64,000 bases of DNA, from positions 310,001 to 374,000 of the forward strand of contig NZ_LECU01000002.1 of NCBI RefSeq assembly GCF_001027745.1. Reading direction: 5' to 3'. The notes under the pieces are model-generated. The model ran no database searches, had not been told where the DNA came from, and worked only from the letters and a program-made list of their open reading frames with translations. The DNA comes from Pedobacter sp. BMA (lineage in GTDB: Bacteria > Bacteroidota > Bacteroidia > Sphingobacteriales > Sphingobacteriaceae). Below are positions 28,783 to 37,225 of the stretch, piece by piece. The translations under genes and the position numbers were made by a program. Each line of letters starts with the position of its first letter. Positions within the stretch are counted from its first letter, which is position 1.

Positions 28783-29862
28783 ATGAAATCTTATAAAGGC
28801 TTATCAGCCATATTTTTAATCCTATTACTTGCGGCTTGTAGCAGTGAAAACAAGGATAAAAGCGCCACTACAGCGCCCATAGTTGAAAAAATGCCAACAT
28901 TTGTACTAAAAAAACAGGCAGTGAACTCTTCGATCACTTTGCCTGCCGAGCTTACTGGTTTTCGTCAGGTGGATCTATATGCCAAGGTAAACAGTTATAT
29001 TAAATCACTAAAAGTGGATATTGGATCGGATGTTCGTGAAGGGCAACTGCTTGTGGAACTGGAAGCACCGGAAATCAGCGCTCAACTCGCAGCCGCTGAA
29101 TCCAGGCTCAGTGCTCAACAGGCAATCTACACGGCAAGCAATAGTACTTATCAGCGTATTCTTGAAACCAGCAAAGTAGAGGGGACTATTTCAAAAAACG
29201 ATTTGGAAACGGCCTTATCGAGGAAAAATACAGATCATGCGCAACTACAGGCAAACCGGGCTGCATATCGCGAAGTGCAGGTGATGAAAAATTACCTTCA
29301 AATAAGAGCGCCTTTCTCAGGTAAAGTGACCTCAAGAAATTTAAATGTTGGCGCATATGTCGCACAAGGTGGACAGGTTCCTTTACTCACAGTGCAGGAC
29401 AACAAAAAACTCAGGTTGGCCGTATCTATTCCCGATGCCTATACCAGTTATTTAAAAACTGGTGATGAACTAGCTTTCCGGATAACCTCGCTTAAAGGTG
29501 AAAAATTCACTGCAAAAATAAGCCGCATGTCAGGTGCTCTGGATTCACGCCTTCGTTCACAGCGTATTGAACTGGATGTTGCAAATAATACTAAAGCTTT
29601 ACTTCCTGGAATGATTGCCGAGGTGCTGCTGCCTTTAAAAAGTAACAAGGATATATTTATGGTACCAAGCGCCGCAGTAATTACCAATAGCGAAGGTACT
29701 TTTATAATTAGGTCTAAAAATGGGAAAGCAGAACGAATAAAGGTGGATCTTGGCCTTGAAAGCAATGATAAAGTAGAGGTTTTCAATGATCTTCTGGCAG
29801 ATGATGATATACTGGTAGCCAAAGCAAATGACGAGCTAAGGGACGGATCCCCTATTCGCTGA
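28783..29862 (+). CDS. RND periplasmic adaptor (membrane fusion protein), lipoprotein
   Basis: 359 aa from ATG 28783; a frame open 48 bp further upstream lies within the pump gene and lacks a leader, so I place the start at the Met before SYKGLSAIFLILLL. A lipobox LAAC puts the lipidated Cys at 19. HlyD-type features follow: the biotinyl-lipoyl half motif (VDIGSDVREGQLLVELEAPE), alpha-hairpin (~95-165), second lipoyl half (IRAPFSGKVTSRNLNVGAYV), and the beta-barrel (~200-290). The protein tethers to the inner membrane and bridges pump and channel. It starts 10 bp after the pump gene and closes the operon. Confidence 0.92.
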   Translation: MKSYKGLSAIFLILLLAACSSENKDKSATTAPIVEKMPTFVLKKQAVNSSITLPAELTGFRQVDLYAKVNSYIKSLKVDIGSDVREGQLLVELEAPEISAQLAAAESRLSAQQAIYTASNSTYQRILETSKVEGTISKNDLETALSRKNTDHAQLQANRAAYREVQVMKNYLQIRAPFSGKVTSRNLNVGAYVAQGGQVPLLTVQDNKKLRLAVSIPDAYTSYLKTGDELAFRITSLKGEKFTAKISRMSGALDSRLRSQRIELDVANNTKALLPGMIAEVLLPLKSNKDIFMVPSAAVITNSEGTFIIRSKNGKAERIKVDLGLESNDKVEVFNDLLADDDILVAKANDELRDGSPIR

Positions 29863-29895
29863 TAATACAATATATCGATACTGCTTTTGAATACA

Positions 29896-29931
29896 CTTAT
29901 CTCTGGAACTCGTTCCTATTCCAGAGATAAG
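29896..29931 (+). terminator. Strong hairpin after the efflux operon
   Basis: CTTATCTCTGGAA at 29896-29908 pairs perfectly (13 bp) with TTCCAGAGATAAG at 29919-29931 across a 10-nt loop. It starts 34 bp after the adaptor stop. There is no T-run directly after it, so it may be a terminator that relies on other signals or an mRNA-stabilising end. Confidence 0.6.
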
Positions 29932-29982
29932 TAAAGTATGATCAGTTCTGGATCGATAAATACGGCAAAAAGAAAGAATAAA

Positions 29983-30129
29983 TTATATTTCACTATCTGA
30001 ACTGCTTTCTTTAGCAAGTTTTATTGGACTTCCATTTTGTGATAAGTCAGACGCAAATGCAATTATAGCCGCAAACAGAAATAAGCTTCCCAATACAAAG
30101 AAAGTTCTTATAGTGCCGCTGGCTCTCAT
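29983..30129 (-). CDS. Possible small secreted or membrane protein, 48 aa
   Basis: ATG 30129 opens 48 codons: a short basic N-terminus (RASGTIRT), a hydrophobic segment (FFVLGSLFLFAAIIAFA), and an acidic/serine-rich tail (KLAKESSSDSEI). This is a credible signal peptide or single-membrane-span protein. A perfect 15-bp palindrome lies 8 bp upstream of the start. It lies between the efflux operon and moaA, with no recognised family. Its layout recalls the 52-aa ORF at 23005-23163. Confidence 0.45.
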   Translation of the reverse strand: MRASGTIRTFFVLGSLFLFAAIIAFASDLSQNGSPIKLAKESSSDSEI

Positions 30130-30136
30130 GTCATTT

Positions 30137-30151
30137 AACTGTTTAACAGTT
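30137..30151. promoter_or_regulatory. 15-bp perfect palindrome upstream of the 48-aa ORF
   Basis: AACTGTTTAACAGTT has perfect 7-bp arms and a single central base. AGTTGTTAT occurs as a 9-bp direct repeat at 30148 and 30171. The location suits an operator for the small ORF; as RNA it could also form a hairpin at the ribosome-binding region. No cognate regulator is identified. Confidence 0.4.
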
Positions 30152-30260
30152 GTTATTACTCTGTATTATAAGTTGTTATGAAATATACAAAATATCTATA
30201 CTTGGAAGACTGGTACTCGCTCTATCATCAATTGTTACAATTCTTATCTTGATCTATTAA

Positions 30261-31241
30261 TTATCCTCCAATTGTAATCATGCTCCGGTTATGAATATCC
30301 TGGACATTAATCTGATCAAATTGTTTATTAAGCTGTCCACCTAGTTCTTTTTTCTTACTCCAGATCGAGGCCTGGATCAATGGAAGAATTGGTTGCTTAT
30401 TTCTTAAAGCGGTTAGCAGATCAGTTTCCTGCTCACTGAACAGACAGTTCTTAAGTTTGCCATCAGCTGTCAATCGCATTCGGTTACAGGTACTGCAAAA
30501 AGGGGCGGTCATAGTACTAATGATTGCGAATGAACCTTTATGTGAAGGAATTGTAAAATGCTTGGCCGTATCATTGGGATTTCCCTTAGCAGGAAAAACA
30601 GCAAAATCCTGCTGAATCACTGATAAAATTTCTTCAAGTGAAAACATCTTATTACTGGTCCATTTGTTTCCGGTAAAAGGCATAAACTCAATAAATCTAA
30701 TCTCAATTGCCAGACCTTTTGTCCAGCTAATAAAGTCCTTAATTTCATTGTCATTGAGTCCCTTCATCACTACCATGTTTATTTTCACAGAAATGTGATT
30801 TTGCAATAGCAAGTTAATATTTTCGCGTACCTGCTCAAATGCATCGCGTCTGGTGATGAGTAAAAATTTTTCCCGCTGTAAAGTATCCAAACTCACATTA
30901 ACAGTTTTTATACCTGCTGAAATCAGTACGGGGAGCATTTCGGCTATTCTTGTGCCATTGGTGGTAATAACCAGTTCTACGGGGAGTTTGCCTAATTCAG
31001 AAATAATTAGCGGGGCATCTTTGCGTACCAATGGCTCACCGCCTGTCAACCTGATCTTTTTCACACCCTGTGCTACAAAGATTTCGGCCACCGCTAAAAT
31101 TTCATCTGGCTGCATTAGCCTGGATGCAGGAGTAAAATCGTAATCCTCTTCAGGCATACAATAGAAACAGCGGAAATTACAGTTATCAGTGAGTGATATC
31201 CGCAGGTAGTCATGTACACGTCCAAAAGAGTCTTCGATCAT
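30261..31241 (-). CDS. moaA: GTP 3',8-cyclase MoaA (molybdenum cofactor biosynthesis)
   Basis: 326 aa radical-SAM enzyme, slightly under the common 330-340. The N-terminal SAM cluster motif is C21-NFR-C25-FY-C28; GGEPL follows at ~65-70. The C-terminal second cluster motif is CSTCNRMRLTADGKLKNC, and the chain ends in ITIGG, the Gly-Gly tail needed for GTP cyclisation. It makes the first intermediate of molybdopterin with MoaC. Here it is nine bases downstream of an alcohol dehydrogenase gene in the same direction, so probably co-transcribed, and no moaC, moaD/E, mogA or moeA is in the window. It may be a second, locus-specific copy serving the molybdenum hydroxylase encoded 7 kb away. Confidence 0.9.
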   Translation of the reverse strand: MIEDSFGRVHDYLRISLTDNCNFRCFYCMPEEDYDFTPASRLMQPDEILAVAEIFVAQGVKKIRLTGGEPLVRKDAPLIISELGKLPVELVITTNGTRIAEMLPVLISAGIKTVNVSLDTLQREKFLLITRRDAFEQVRENINLLLQNHISVKINMVVMKGLNDNEIKDFISWTKGLAIEIRFIEFMPFTGNKWTSNKMFSLEEILSVIQQDFAVFPAKGNPNDTAKHFTIPSHKGSFAIISTMTAPFCSTCNRMRLTADGKLKNCLFSEQETDLLTALRNKQPILPLIQASIWSKKKELGGQLNKQFDQINVQDIHNRSMITIGG

Positions 31242-31250
31242 AATATTAAT

Positions 31251-32300
31251 TTAAAGAGAGGCCATATCTATAACAAACCGGTATTTTACATCTCCCTTTT
31301 CAAGTCGTTCAAATGCTTTATTAATATCCTGAATGTGGATCAGTTCGCTTTCAGCAGTAATGTTATGCTCGTAACAGAATTCAAGCATCTCCTGAGTTTC
31401 TGCAATACCTCCAATATTAGAACCTGCAAAACTGCGTCTACCCATTACGACATTGAAAGCACCAATTTCAAGAGGCTCTGGCGGCAATCCAACAAGGACA
31501 ACACTTCCGTCATGACGTAAAAGGTTAAGATAAGCATTTACATCATGCTTAGCAGATACAGTATCTAAAATAAAATGAAGTTTTTTGGTATATTTTGCCA
31601 TTTGGTCAGGATCAGAAGATAAAACTGCTTCATCCGCACCAAGCCTTTTAGCATCTTCAACTTTATCAGGAGAAGTAGTAAAAACAGTAACATGCGCACC
31701 CATAGCTTTGGCAATTTTTATGGCCAAGTGTCCTAAGCCACCAATCCCTAAAATGCCTACCTTCTTACCTGGGCCTGCTTGCCAGTGTTTAAGGGGTGAG
31801 TATACCGTAATACCAGCACATAATAATGGCGCAGCAGCTGCCAAATCCTTAAAGTCTGGCATATGCAAAACATACTCTTCTTTGCAAACATAAGTTTTAG
31901 AAAAGCCACCAAATGTAGCTCCACCCAAATCCTTGTCTTCGCTATTAAAAGAGAAGGTTGCCCCTTCATCGCAGAACTGCTCTATTCCGTCTTCGCAATA
32001 TTCGCAGTGACCACAGCTGTCAACAATACAACCTACTGCAGCCAGATCTCCTACCTGAAAGTTTTTGACATGCGCTCCAATAGCGGTAACCCTACCGACC
32101 ATTTCATGTCCGGGAACAATTGGAAAGATAGTGCCTCCAAAATCATTATGGATCTGGTGAAGATCAGAGTGGCAAATGCCGCAATATAATATTTCAAATT
32201 CCACGTCATGAGCCTGAACTGCCCTGCGTTTAATGTTCATCTGTTTTAACGGCTCAGATGCTGCCGATGTCCCGTATGCTCTTACTTCTTGTGTTTTCAT
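31251..32300 (-). CDS. Zinc-dependent NAD(P) alcohol dehydrogenase (YahK/cinnamyl-alcohol type)
   Basis: 349 aa of the cinnamyl-alcohol dehydrogenase branch. The catalytic zinc ligands lie in YCGICHSDLHQIH and PGHEMVG; the structural zinc loop has DSCGHCEYCEDGIEQFC; the Rossmann motif is GILGIGGLGHLAIK. Family members reduce a wide range of aldehydes with NADPH. It is divergent from the AraC gene at 32505 and leads a probable two-gene operon with moaA. Aldehyde reduction here and aldehyde oxidation by the nearby Mo enzyme would both detoxify the same compounds, though that link is inferred. Confidence 0.92.
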   Translation of the reverse strand: MKTQEVRAYGTSAASEPLKQMNIKRRAVQAHDVEFEILYCGICHSDLHQIHNDFGGTIFPIVPGHEMVGRVTAIGAHVKNFQVGDLAAVGCIVDSCGHCEYCEDGIEQFCDEGATFSFNSEDKDLGGATFGGFSKTYVCKEEYVLHMPDFKDLAAAAPLLCAGITVYSPLKHWQAGPGKKVGILGIGGLGHLAIKIAKAMGAHVTVFTTSPDKVEDAKRLGADEAVLSSDPDQMAKYTKKLHFILDTVSAKHDVNAYLNLLRHDGSVVLVGLPPEPLEIGAFNVVMGRRSFAGSNIGGIAETQEMLEFCYEHNITAESELIHIQDINKAFERLEKGDVKYRFVIDMASL

Positions 32301-32475
32301 ATCAATTAGTTATTTATTATGGTTTGTTATTTAAAAGTTTCTAAATCGATCACATACTTTATTTCACCTACAAAGTTGCAGACTGAGTTCACCATATCTC
32401 TTATACATATCACTGCATTACATACCAATATTACTGATTGGTAAATATTTGTATCTCGAGGTATAAAACAATTGC

Positions 32476-32483
32476 TAGTTTTG
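32476..32483 (+). promoter_or_regulatory. -7-like box of the AraC gene
   Basis: TAGTTTTG matches the Bacteroidota -7 consensus TAnnTTTG 21 bp before the ATG at 32505. No good -33 element is seen at normal spacing. The box lies where a longer frame could begin, which supports the later start. Confidence 0.3.
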
Positions 32484-32504
32484 TATAACAAAAAAATAGA
32501 CAAG

Positions 32505-33398
32505 ATGGAAGAGCTGATTAACTTCGATACAATTGCCCAGTACAATGATTATAATAACAACCCAACGCCACACCCCCTTGTAAATATAGTGGATCTATCC
32601 AAAGCAAATCCCCGTACGCACCATAGGCAACGTTTTGGATTTTACACCATTTTTCTAAAAGAAGTTAAATGTGGCGATCTTAGATATGGCTGTAATTATT
32701 ATGATTATGATGAAGGCACAATGGTGTTTGTAGGACGTGATCAGGTGATTGGCAGAGAAAGCAAAGAGTATTTCCAACCTAAGGGCAAGGCTCTTGTATT
32801 TCACCCTGATTTTATCAGAGGTACTACGCTGGGGCGTAAGATCCAGGACTACACCTTTTTCTCTTATGAAATATTTGAGGCACTACACCTATCAGAGTCA
32901 GAGCGCAAGGTAATACAGGACTGCATAAGCAAGATTGAAACTGAACTACAACACCCAATAGACAAACACAGCAAAAATTTGATCGTTAACAATATTGAGC
33001 TATTCCTTAATTATTGTATCCGTTTTTATGATAGACAATTCATCACCAGAGATGTAGTGAACAAGGGGATTTTAGAACGATTTGAAAAAGTATTAAATGA
33101 TTATTTTGCATCAGTAGAATTGCAATTAAACGGTCAACCCACTGTTGGTTATTGCGCAGAAAAGGTAAATTTATCGGCTAACTATTTTGGTGATCTAATC
33201 AAAAAAGAAACTGGTATGTCAGCATCTGATCATATTCAGAATAAGATGTTGGATATAGCAAAAGAAAAAATGTTCGATCCAAGGAAATCCATAAGTGAAA
33301 TTGCCTATGAGTTAGGCTTTAGATATCCTCAACATTTTACAAGAGTCTTCAAACAAAAAGTGGGTGTGGCTCCGTTAGACTATCGAAGGCTGAATTAA
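32505..33398 (+). CDS. AraC-family transcriptional regulator
   Basis: 297 aa from ATG 32505; the frame is open 33 bp further upstream but a -7-like box lies there. The cupin-like N-terminal domain (~1-190) has FGFYTIFLKEV and YDYDEGTMVF. The double helix-turn-helix is at ~205-297 (AEKVNLSANYFGDLIKKETG; SEIAYELGFRYPQHFTRVFK). It is related to the proteins at 17130 and 35220. It diverges from the zinc alcohol dehydrogenase, which it probably controls. A rho-independent terminator follows 52 bp after its stop. Confidence 0.9.
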   Translation: MEELINFDTIAQYNDYNNNPTPHPLVNIVDLSKANPRTHHRQRFGFYTIFLKEVKCGDLRYGCNYYDYDEGTMVFVGRDQVIGRESKEYFQPKGKALVFHPDFIRGTTLGRKIQDYTFFSYEIFEALHLSESERKVIQDCISKIETELQHPIDKHSKNLIVNNIELFLNYCIRFYDRQFITRDVVNKGILERFEKVLNDYFASVELQLNGQPTVGYCAEKVNLSANYFGDLIKKETGMSASDHIQNKMLDIAKEKMFDPRKSISEIAYELGFRYPQHFTRVFKQKVGVAPLDYRRLN

Positions 33399-33450
33399 AC
33401 CTGTTATCTCAAATAACAATATATGTTAATGAAATTCTTTACTAAGGGAT

Positions 33451-33479
33451 AATCCGCTTCCATATATAAGAAGCGGATT
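33451..33479 (+). terminator. Rho-independent terminator of the AraC gene
   Basis: AATCCGCTTC (33451-33460) and GAAGCGGATT (33470-33479) form a perfect 10-bp stem with a 9-nt AT-rich loop, followed by TTATAATT. It is 52 bp downstream of the stop codon. Confidence 0.8.
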
Positions 33480-33937
33480 TTATAATTAGTATTAACACGC
33501 TGTGGCCACAGAGTTTAAAACTGCCTATGTGCCATTGTGTTTTTCAAGTTCCATTTCAGCCTTTAACACTCACCGGTCACTAATGATTTGCATGCCAATA
33601 TGGCTAATGCTCCTGTTATTGAAAATAATGGGACTATTATTCAACACTCAAGCACAACTCATTATAGAAACCCATCAAAAATTAATATCTAGCAACAAAG
33701 TATTATTCATATATCTGCCTTAACCACTACTGGTAATTCAGGAGCTTTTAAAGTTCAATTGAATTAAGGACTGGATGTCGGATTAACTGTTAATGAATTA
33801 AGGAGGACTTGTACAGATGTACCCCCCATTACTTGGTTACCTTGGTATGACGGGGAATCGCGCCTTATTGTTCCGAAGTAAATTAACGATCTCTTTTTCA
33901 TGACTAAATTTTACAGTACATGGCTTATCGACACAAA
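33480..33937. other. Region with short plus-strand coding fragments
   Basis: No intact gene. One plus frame (about 33560-33765) reads like protein, DLHANMANAPVIENNGTIIQ then HSSTTHYRNPSKINI, stops, and continues in frame as SALTTTGNSGAFKVQLN before a final stop. It could be the end of a dead secreted protein. A further frame over 33502-33723 is the wrong register of the same piece. Confidence 0.3.
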
Positions 33938-34157
33938 CTATGCCATTTGTACTGCGGTCAACTGATCGTTACCATTAACAATGAAAGAAACATTCCCATT
34001 AACCAGCGATCCTCTCCCCACCACCGCATATTTAGTATCTTTTAGGAGGATCAATTTTATTGGGTCGTATTCAAACCGGTTAAAATAAATCTTTATTAAA
34101 AGATGTCTTCCCCATTAAGTAACACGTATTGACAACACCATGATCCAATATGAGCTC
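33938..34157 (-). pseudogene. Decayed beta-rich gene remnant
   Basis: Leftward from about 34157 two overlapping frames give protein-like text: LILDHGVVNTCYLMGKTSFN followed by KDLF and a stop, then, after a shift, YFNRFEYDPIKLILLKDTKY, AVVGRGSLVNGNVSF and IVNGNDQLTAVQMA up to TAG 33938. The alternating strand-turn pattern suggests the C-terminal part of an exported beta-domain protein, and the shift shows that it is broken. I do not recognise the family. Confidence 0.35.
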
Positions 34158-34454
34158 AATTGTAGCACTAAATATAAACTAACTATATTTTCAATTTCGC
34201 GATATGCCGTACATGAAGGAGACTTATCCAACATTCCGCCCGAGCAGTAAGGTAATCGCCAAATAAACTGATCATCTTATATTCTTCCAGTTCAATAATC
34301 AGCGGGAATTTTATGAAACAGGCTACGACAGGATTTTCAAGTGTCAGGTTATCTAATAGGTTACTTGCTCGAAGTACTATGCTTAACATGATGGCTAAAT
34401 TGTCAATAAAACGTCAGTATGTGTATGGGAATTAGCGCTTAAAGCCTTATTTAA

Positions 34455-34490
34455 TCAATCGTTTGATTGAAAATAATTTTCTTATTTTTG
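34455..34490 (+). promoter_or_regulatory. Promoter with TetR-type operator upstream of the TetR gene
   Basis: TCAATC and GATTGA form a perfect inverted repeat around GTTT (34455-34470). Within it lies TTTG at 34462-34465, followed after 17 bp by TATTTTTG at 34483-34490, an exact TAnnTTTG box. The palindrome overlaps the -33 element, the classic layout for repression. It lies 63 bp before the TetR start, so autoregulation is likely. Confidence 0.6.
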
Positions 34491-34552
34491 TACCTAACAA
34501 ATTTTAAGAACCATTAGCATCACTCAACAACGAGCTTAAAAAAAAGGATAAA

Positions 34553-35185
34553 GTGGATAAGAGAAAACATTTAATGGACCATGCGACGCGGCTATTTGCC
34601 TTAAAAGGATATGGAAATATTTCTATAAGGGATATTGCTAAAAGTTCGAATCTCAACAGTGCAATGATAGGCTATTATTTCAGCTCAAAAGACTTTTTAT
34701 TGCATGAAATACTTCGTACCTATTATGCCCCTATTCTTAACTTCATAGAAAAGACGCTTTCTAAGGAACAGCCACCGTTAAGCAAAATCTCCAGCATTAT
34801 GAAATTCGTGACGGAACATGTGTTTGAAAACACCCATAGTACCTATGTTTTTTTTCAGGAAGGGATGACCATGGGCGAGGCGTATGATCAATCAAAAAAC
34901 TCGGTTACGAAATCTCATAAGACGCTAATGGAGACGCTGCTGTCTTTATTTGATCAGGAAAATGATTTCAGGCATGTTAAATTTGAATTCAACCCACTCC
35001 TGATGGTATACGCACTCGGCGGTACTATTAAAGAGATATTCTACAAAAACAAAGAATTACTTCTGGCGGGTTCAACAATAGAAAATCGACTAAAAATATG
35101 TGAACTTAAAATTTCTGCAATAGATTTTCAGTCCTATCTTTTAAATTCTTGTGCCGATAAGGAATTGGCCTCCGAGAAAAAATAA
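34553..35185 (+). CDS. TetR/AcrR-family transcriptional regulator
   Basis: 210 aa starting with GTG 34553, which fits the start of the TetR domain better than any ATG; GGATAA lies just upstream. The helix-turn-helix is at ~5-52 (LFALKGYGNISIRDIAKSSN, then LNSAMIGYYFSSKDFLLHEIL). The remaining helices are the ligand and dimer domain. It should repress its own promoter, where a 16-bp palindrome overlaps the -33 box, and possibly the next genes (AraC at 35220, 34 bp away, and SDR at 36220). No efflux gene is adjacent. Confidence 0.88.
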   Translation: MDKRKHLMDHATRLFALKGYGNISIRDIAKSSNLNSAMIGYYFSSKDFLLHEILRTYYAPILNFIEKTLSKEQPPLSKISSIMKFVTEHVFENTHSTYVFFQEGMTMGEAYDQSKNSVTKSHKTLMETLLSLFDQENDFRHVKFEFNPLLMVYALGGTIKEIFYKNKELLLAGSTIENRLKICELKISAIDFQSYLLNSCADKELASEKK

Positions 35186-35219
35186 AGTTTCAATTTAACC
35201 TTTATAACTAGTTTATAAT

Positions 35220-36131
35220 ATGATCAAGCCAACATCGTTAAAGGATTTCTACAATAAGACGTTATCGCCACAACCTGATAGAATTTGTTCAGAGATTGGT
35301 CATTTCAACGTATTTAGGATTAAAGATTTAAATCATCTCAAGCCCGATGATGCGAAGATGTTTTATAATCGAAAAACATTTTATAAAGTCGCACTTTTGG
35401 TAGGTCGTACTTTGGTTAAATATGCAGACCGAGAAATTAACGTTGAACATCATGGATTGCTATTTGCAGACCCTACCAATCCATATCAGTTTGATTTCAC
35501 TGAGCTTGAAGAGGCTGGTTATTTTTGTATTTTTAGTACTGACTTTGTAAAAAACAGCTATGGCAATACATCAGCATCTAAATGGCCTATTTTCAGTTCA
35601 AACCTATACCCTGTGTTTAATATCACTATCGAACAGAAAGCTGAAATTGAATCAATTTTTGAACTTATGCGCCAGGAAATTAATTCTGAATATGCTTACA
35701 AATATGATCTGATCAGAACTTATCTGATACAGTTGGTTCATTATGGGCAGAAGTTACTTCCTGAAATTACGAACAAACCAGTTCTTGGTACGCAAGGAAA
35801 TATCTACCAACATTTTTTGCAACTAATGGAGCAAGAGTTCTCTATTAACCTTCCCCTTGACAGGTTGGTATTGAAGTTACCTAGAGATTATGCGAAGAAA
35901 CTTTGCATACATGTTAACTATCTTAATAAAAAGCTTAAAGAAGCAACAGGGCAATCAACTACAGAGCTGCTCAATGAGCGGATGCTAAAGGAATCAAAAA
36001 TACTGTTAAAATATGATGATTGGAGCATCTCGCAAATCGCATACGGACTGGGTTTTCAGGATGGTTCCCATTTTTCAAAATTCTTCAAAAAGCAGCTTGG
36101 TTACCCACCTCTTCACTATCGCAGTATATAA
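35220..36131 (+). CDS. AraC-family transcriptional regulator
   Basis: 303 aa. The cupin-like N-terminal domain (~1-185) has FYKVALLVGRTLVKYADREI, clearly related to the 17130 protein. The double helix-turn-helix is at ~205-300 (AKKLCIHVNYLNKKLKEATG; SQIAYGLGFQDGSHFSKFFK). It follows the TetR gene by 34 bp and precedes an SDR gene by 88 bp on the same strand, so the three may form one transcription unit with two regulators. It is the third regulator of this subfamily in the region with an oxidoreductase neighbour. Confidence 0.9.
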   Translation: MIKPTSLKDFYNKTLSPQPDRICSEIGHFNVFRIKDLNHLKPDDAKMFYNRKTFYKVALLVGRTLVKYADREINVEHHGLLFADPTNPYQFDFTELEEAGYFCIFSTDFVKNSYGNTSASKWPIFSSNLYPVFNITIEQKAEIESIFELMRQEINSEYAYKYDLIRTYLIQLVHYGQKLLPEITNKPVLGTQGNIYQHFLQLMEQEFSINLPLDRLVLKLPRDYAKKLCIHVNYLNKKLKEATGQSTTELLNERMLKESKILLKYDDWSISQIAYGLGFQDGSHFSKFFKKQLGYPPLHYRSI

Positions 36132-36219
36132 GGATTGCATTATACCGGAACTGTATTGTATTTTACAAAAAAGTTGCTGTTGAGATATTGACATTTGATA
36201 ATCTAAACAATCATTTAAC

Positions 36220-36948
36220 ATGCAAATAAGTAACAACAAAATTTTAATCACAGGCGGTGCTTCCGGAATTGGTTTTGGTCTAGCTGAGCGTTTCATTGCC
36301 GAAGGAAACCAAGTAATTATTTGTGGCAGACGTCAGGATGCGCTTGAGGAAGCTGCTAAAAAGCTACCTTCAGTAATCATAAAGCAGTGCGACCTAGAAG
36401 ATGAAAACCAGAGAATAGCATTATACGATTGGGTGGCCAAGGAGCATGGCGATTTAAATGTTTTGGTGAATAATGCAGGGATCCAAAATTGGATGAACAT
36501 CGAAGATTCAGATTTTTTTAGCAAAGCTAAAAAGGAAATTAAAATAAATGTTGAAGCCCCAATACAACTGATCACTTTATTCCAAGGTTTGAATTCACTT
36601 AATACGGTAATTAATGTAACATCAGGGTTAGCCTTTAGTCCATTAACCACAGTCCCAGTATACTGTGCTACAAAAGCTTTTTTTCACTCTTTTACCCTTT
36701 CACTGCGGTATTTACTAAGCAATACGCCTATTGAGGTGATCGAAATTATTCCTCCCGCATTAAATACAGATCTTGGCGGCAAAGGGCTACATGATATGTG
36801 GGAACCTGTAAGTGCTTTTATTGAATCAGTTTTCAAACAACTGGAAGAAGGAAAACAAAGCATTTCTCATGGATTTAGTGTAAAGATGAGTGAGGCCGGA
36901 CAGGAAACGCTTCAAGGGATATTTAATCAAATGAATCCTAAATCCTGA
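36220..36948 (+). CDS. Short-chain dehydrogenase/reductase (DltE/YbbO-like)
   Basis: 242 aa classical SDR. The cofactor motif is TGGASGIG (11-18), followed by CGRR suggesting NADP preference, and NNAG at 84-87. The catalytic Ser lies in NVTSG (~135), with Tyr148 and Lys152 in YCATK. Full length with intact active site. Some relatives are annotated as oxidoreductases of unknown substrate beside AraC regulators. It should oxidise or reduce a small carbonyl in the cytosol under control of the AraC gene just upstream. A stem-loop terminator follows after 67 bp. Confidence 0.9.
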   Translation: MQISNNKILITGGASGIGFGLAERFIAEGNQVIICGRRQDALEEAAKKLPSVIIKQCDLEDENQRIALYDWVAKEHGDLNVLVNNAGIQNWMNIEDSDFFSKAKKEIKINVEAPIQLITLFQGLNSLNTVINVTSGLAFSPLTTVPVYCATKAFFHSFTLSLRYLLSNTPIEVIEIIPPALNTDLGGKGLHDMWEPVSAFIESVFKQLEEGKQSISHGFSVKMSEAGQETLQGIFNQMNPKS

Positions 36949-37015
36949 CCAACAAGATACGTATCTTGAAGCGTCACATATCTGGGAGAATAGATTTTAG
37001 CGTTGCGTTTATATA

Positions 37016-37050
37016 AATAGGTAAGGATAATTAGTTCTATCCTTCCTATT
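37016..37050 (+). terminator. Stem-loop after the SDR gene
   Basis: AATAGGTAAGGATA pairs with TATCCTTCCTATT across an 8-nt loop, with one bulged T, followed by TATTTT. It lies 67 bp after the SDR stop. Confidence 0.65.
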
Positions 37051-37225
37051 TATTTTAGGATTCACTAAACCGGAGATTTACATTTGCAATTATTGCAGCA
37101 ATGACGGTTCTCTTGAAAGCAGAAAAATTGAAACAGAATTGGCTAGAAACCAATATAGCCAATATCAGAATAATAAATGGGAATTATCATTTGCAAATCA
37201 ATCGATGCCTTCATCACAAAAAGCA

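Noticed and set aside
29448..29870. Minus-strand 140-codon frame
   Set aside because: Antisense to the adaptor gene; serine/leucine-rich shadow translation.
33502..33723. Plus-strand 73-codon frame
   Set aside because: Wrong register of a degraded fragment; a neighbouring frame gives more protein-like text.
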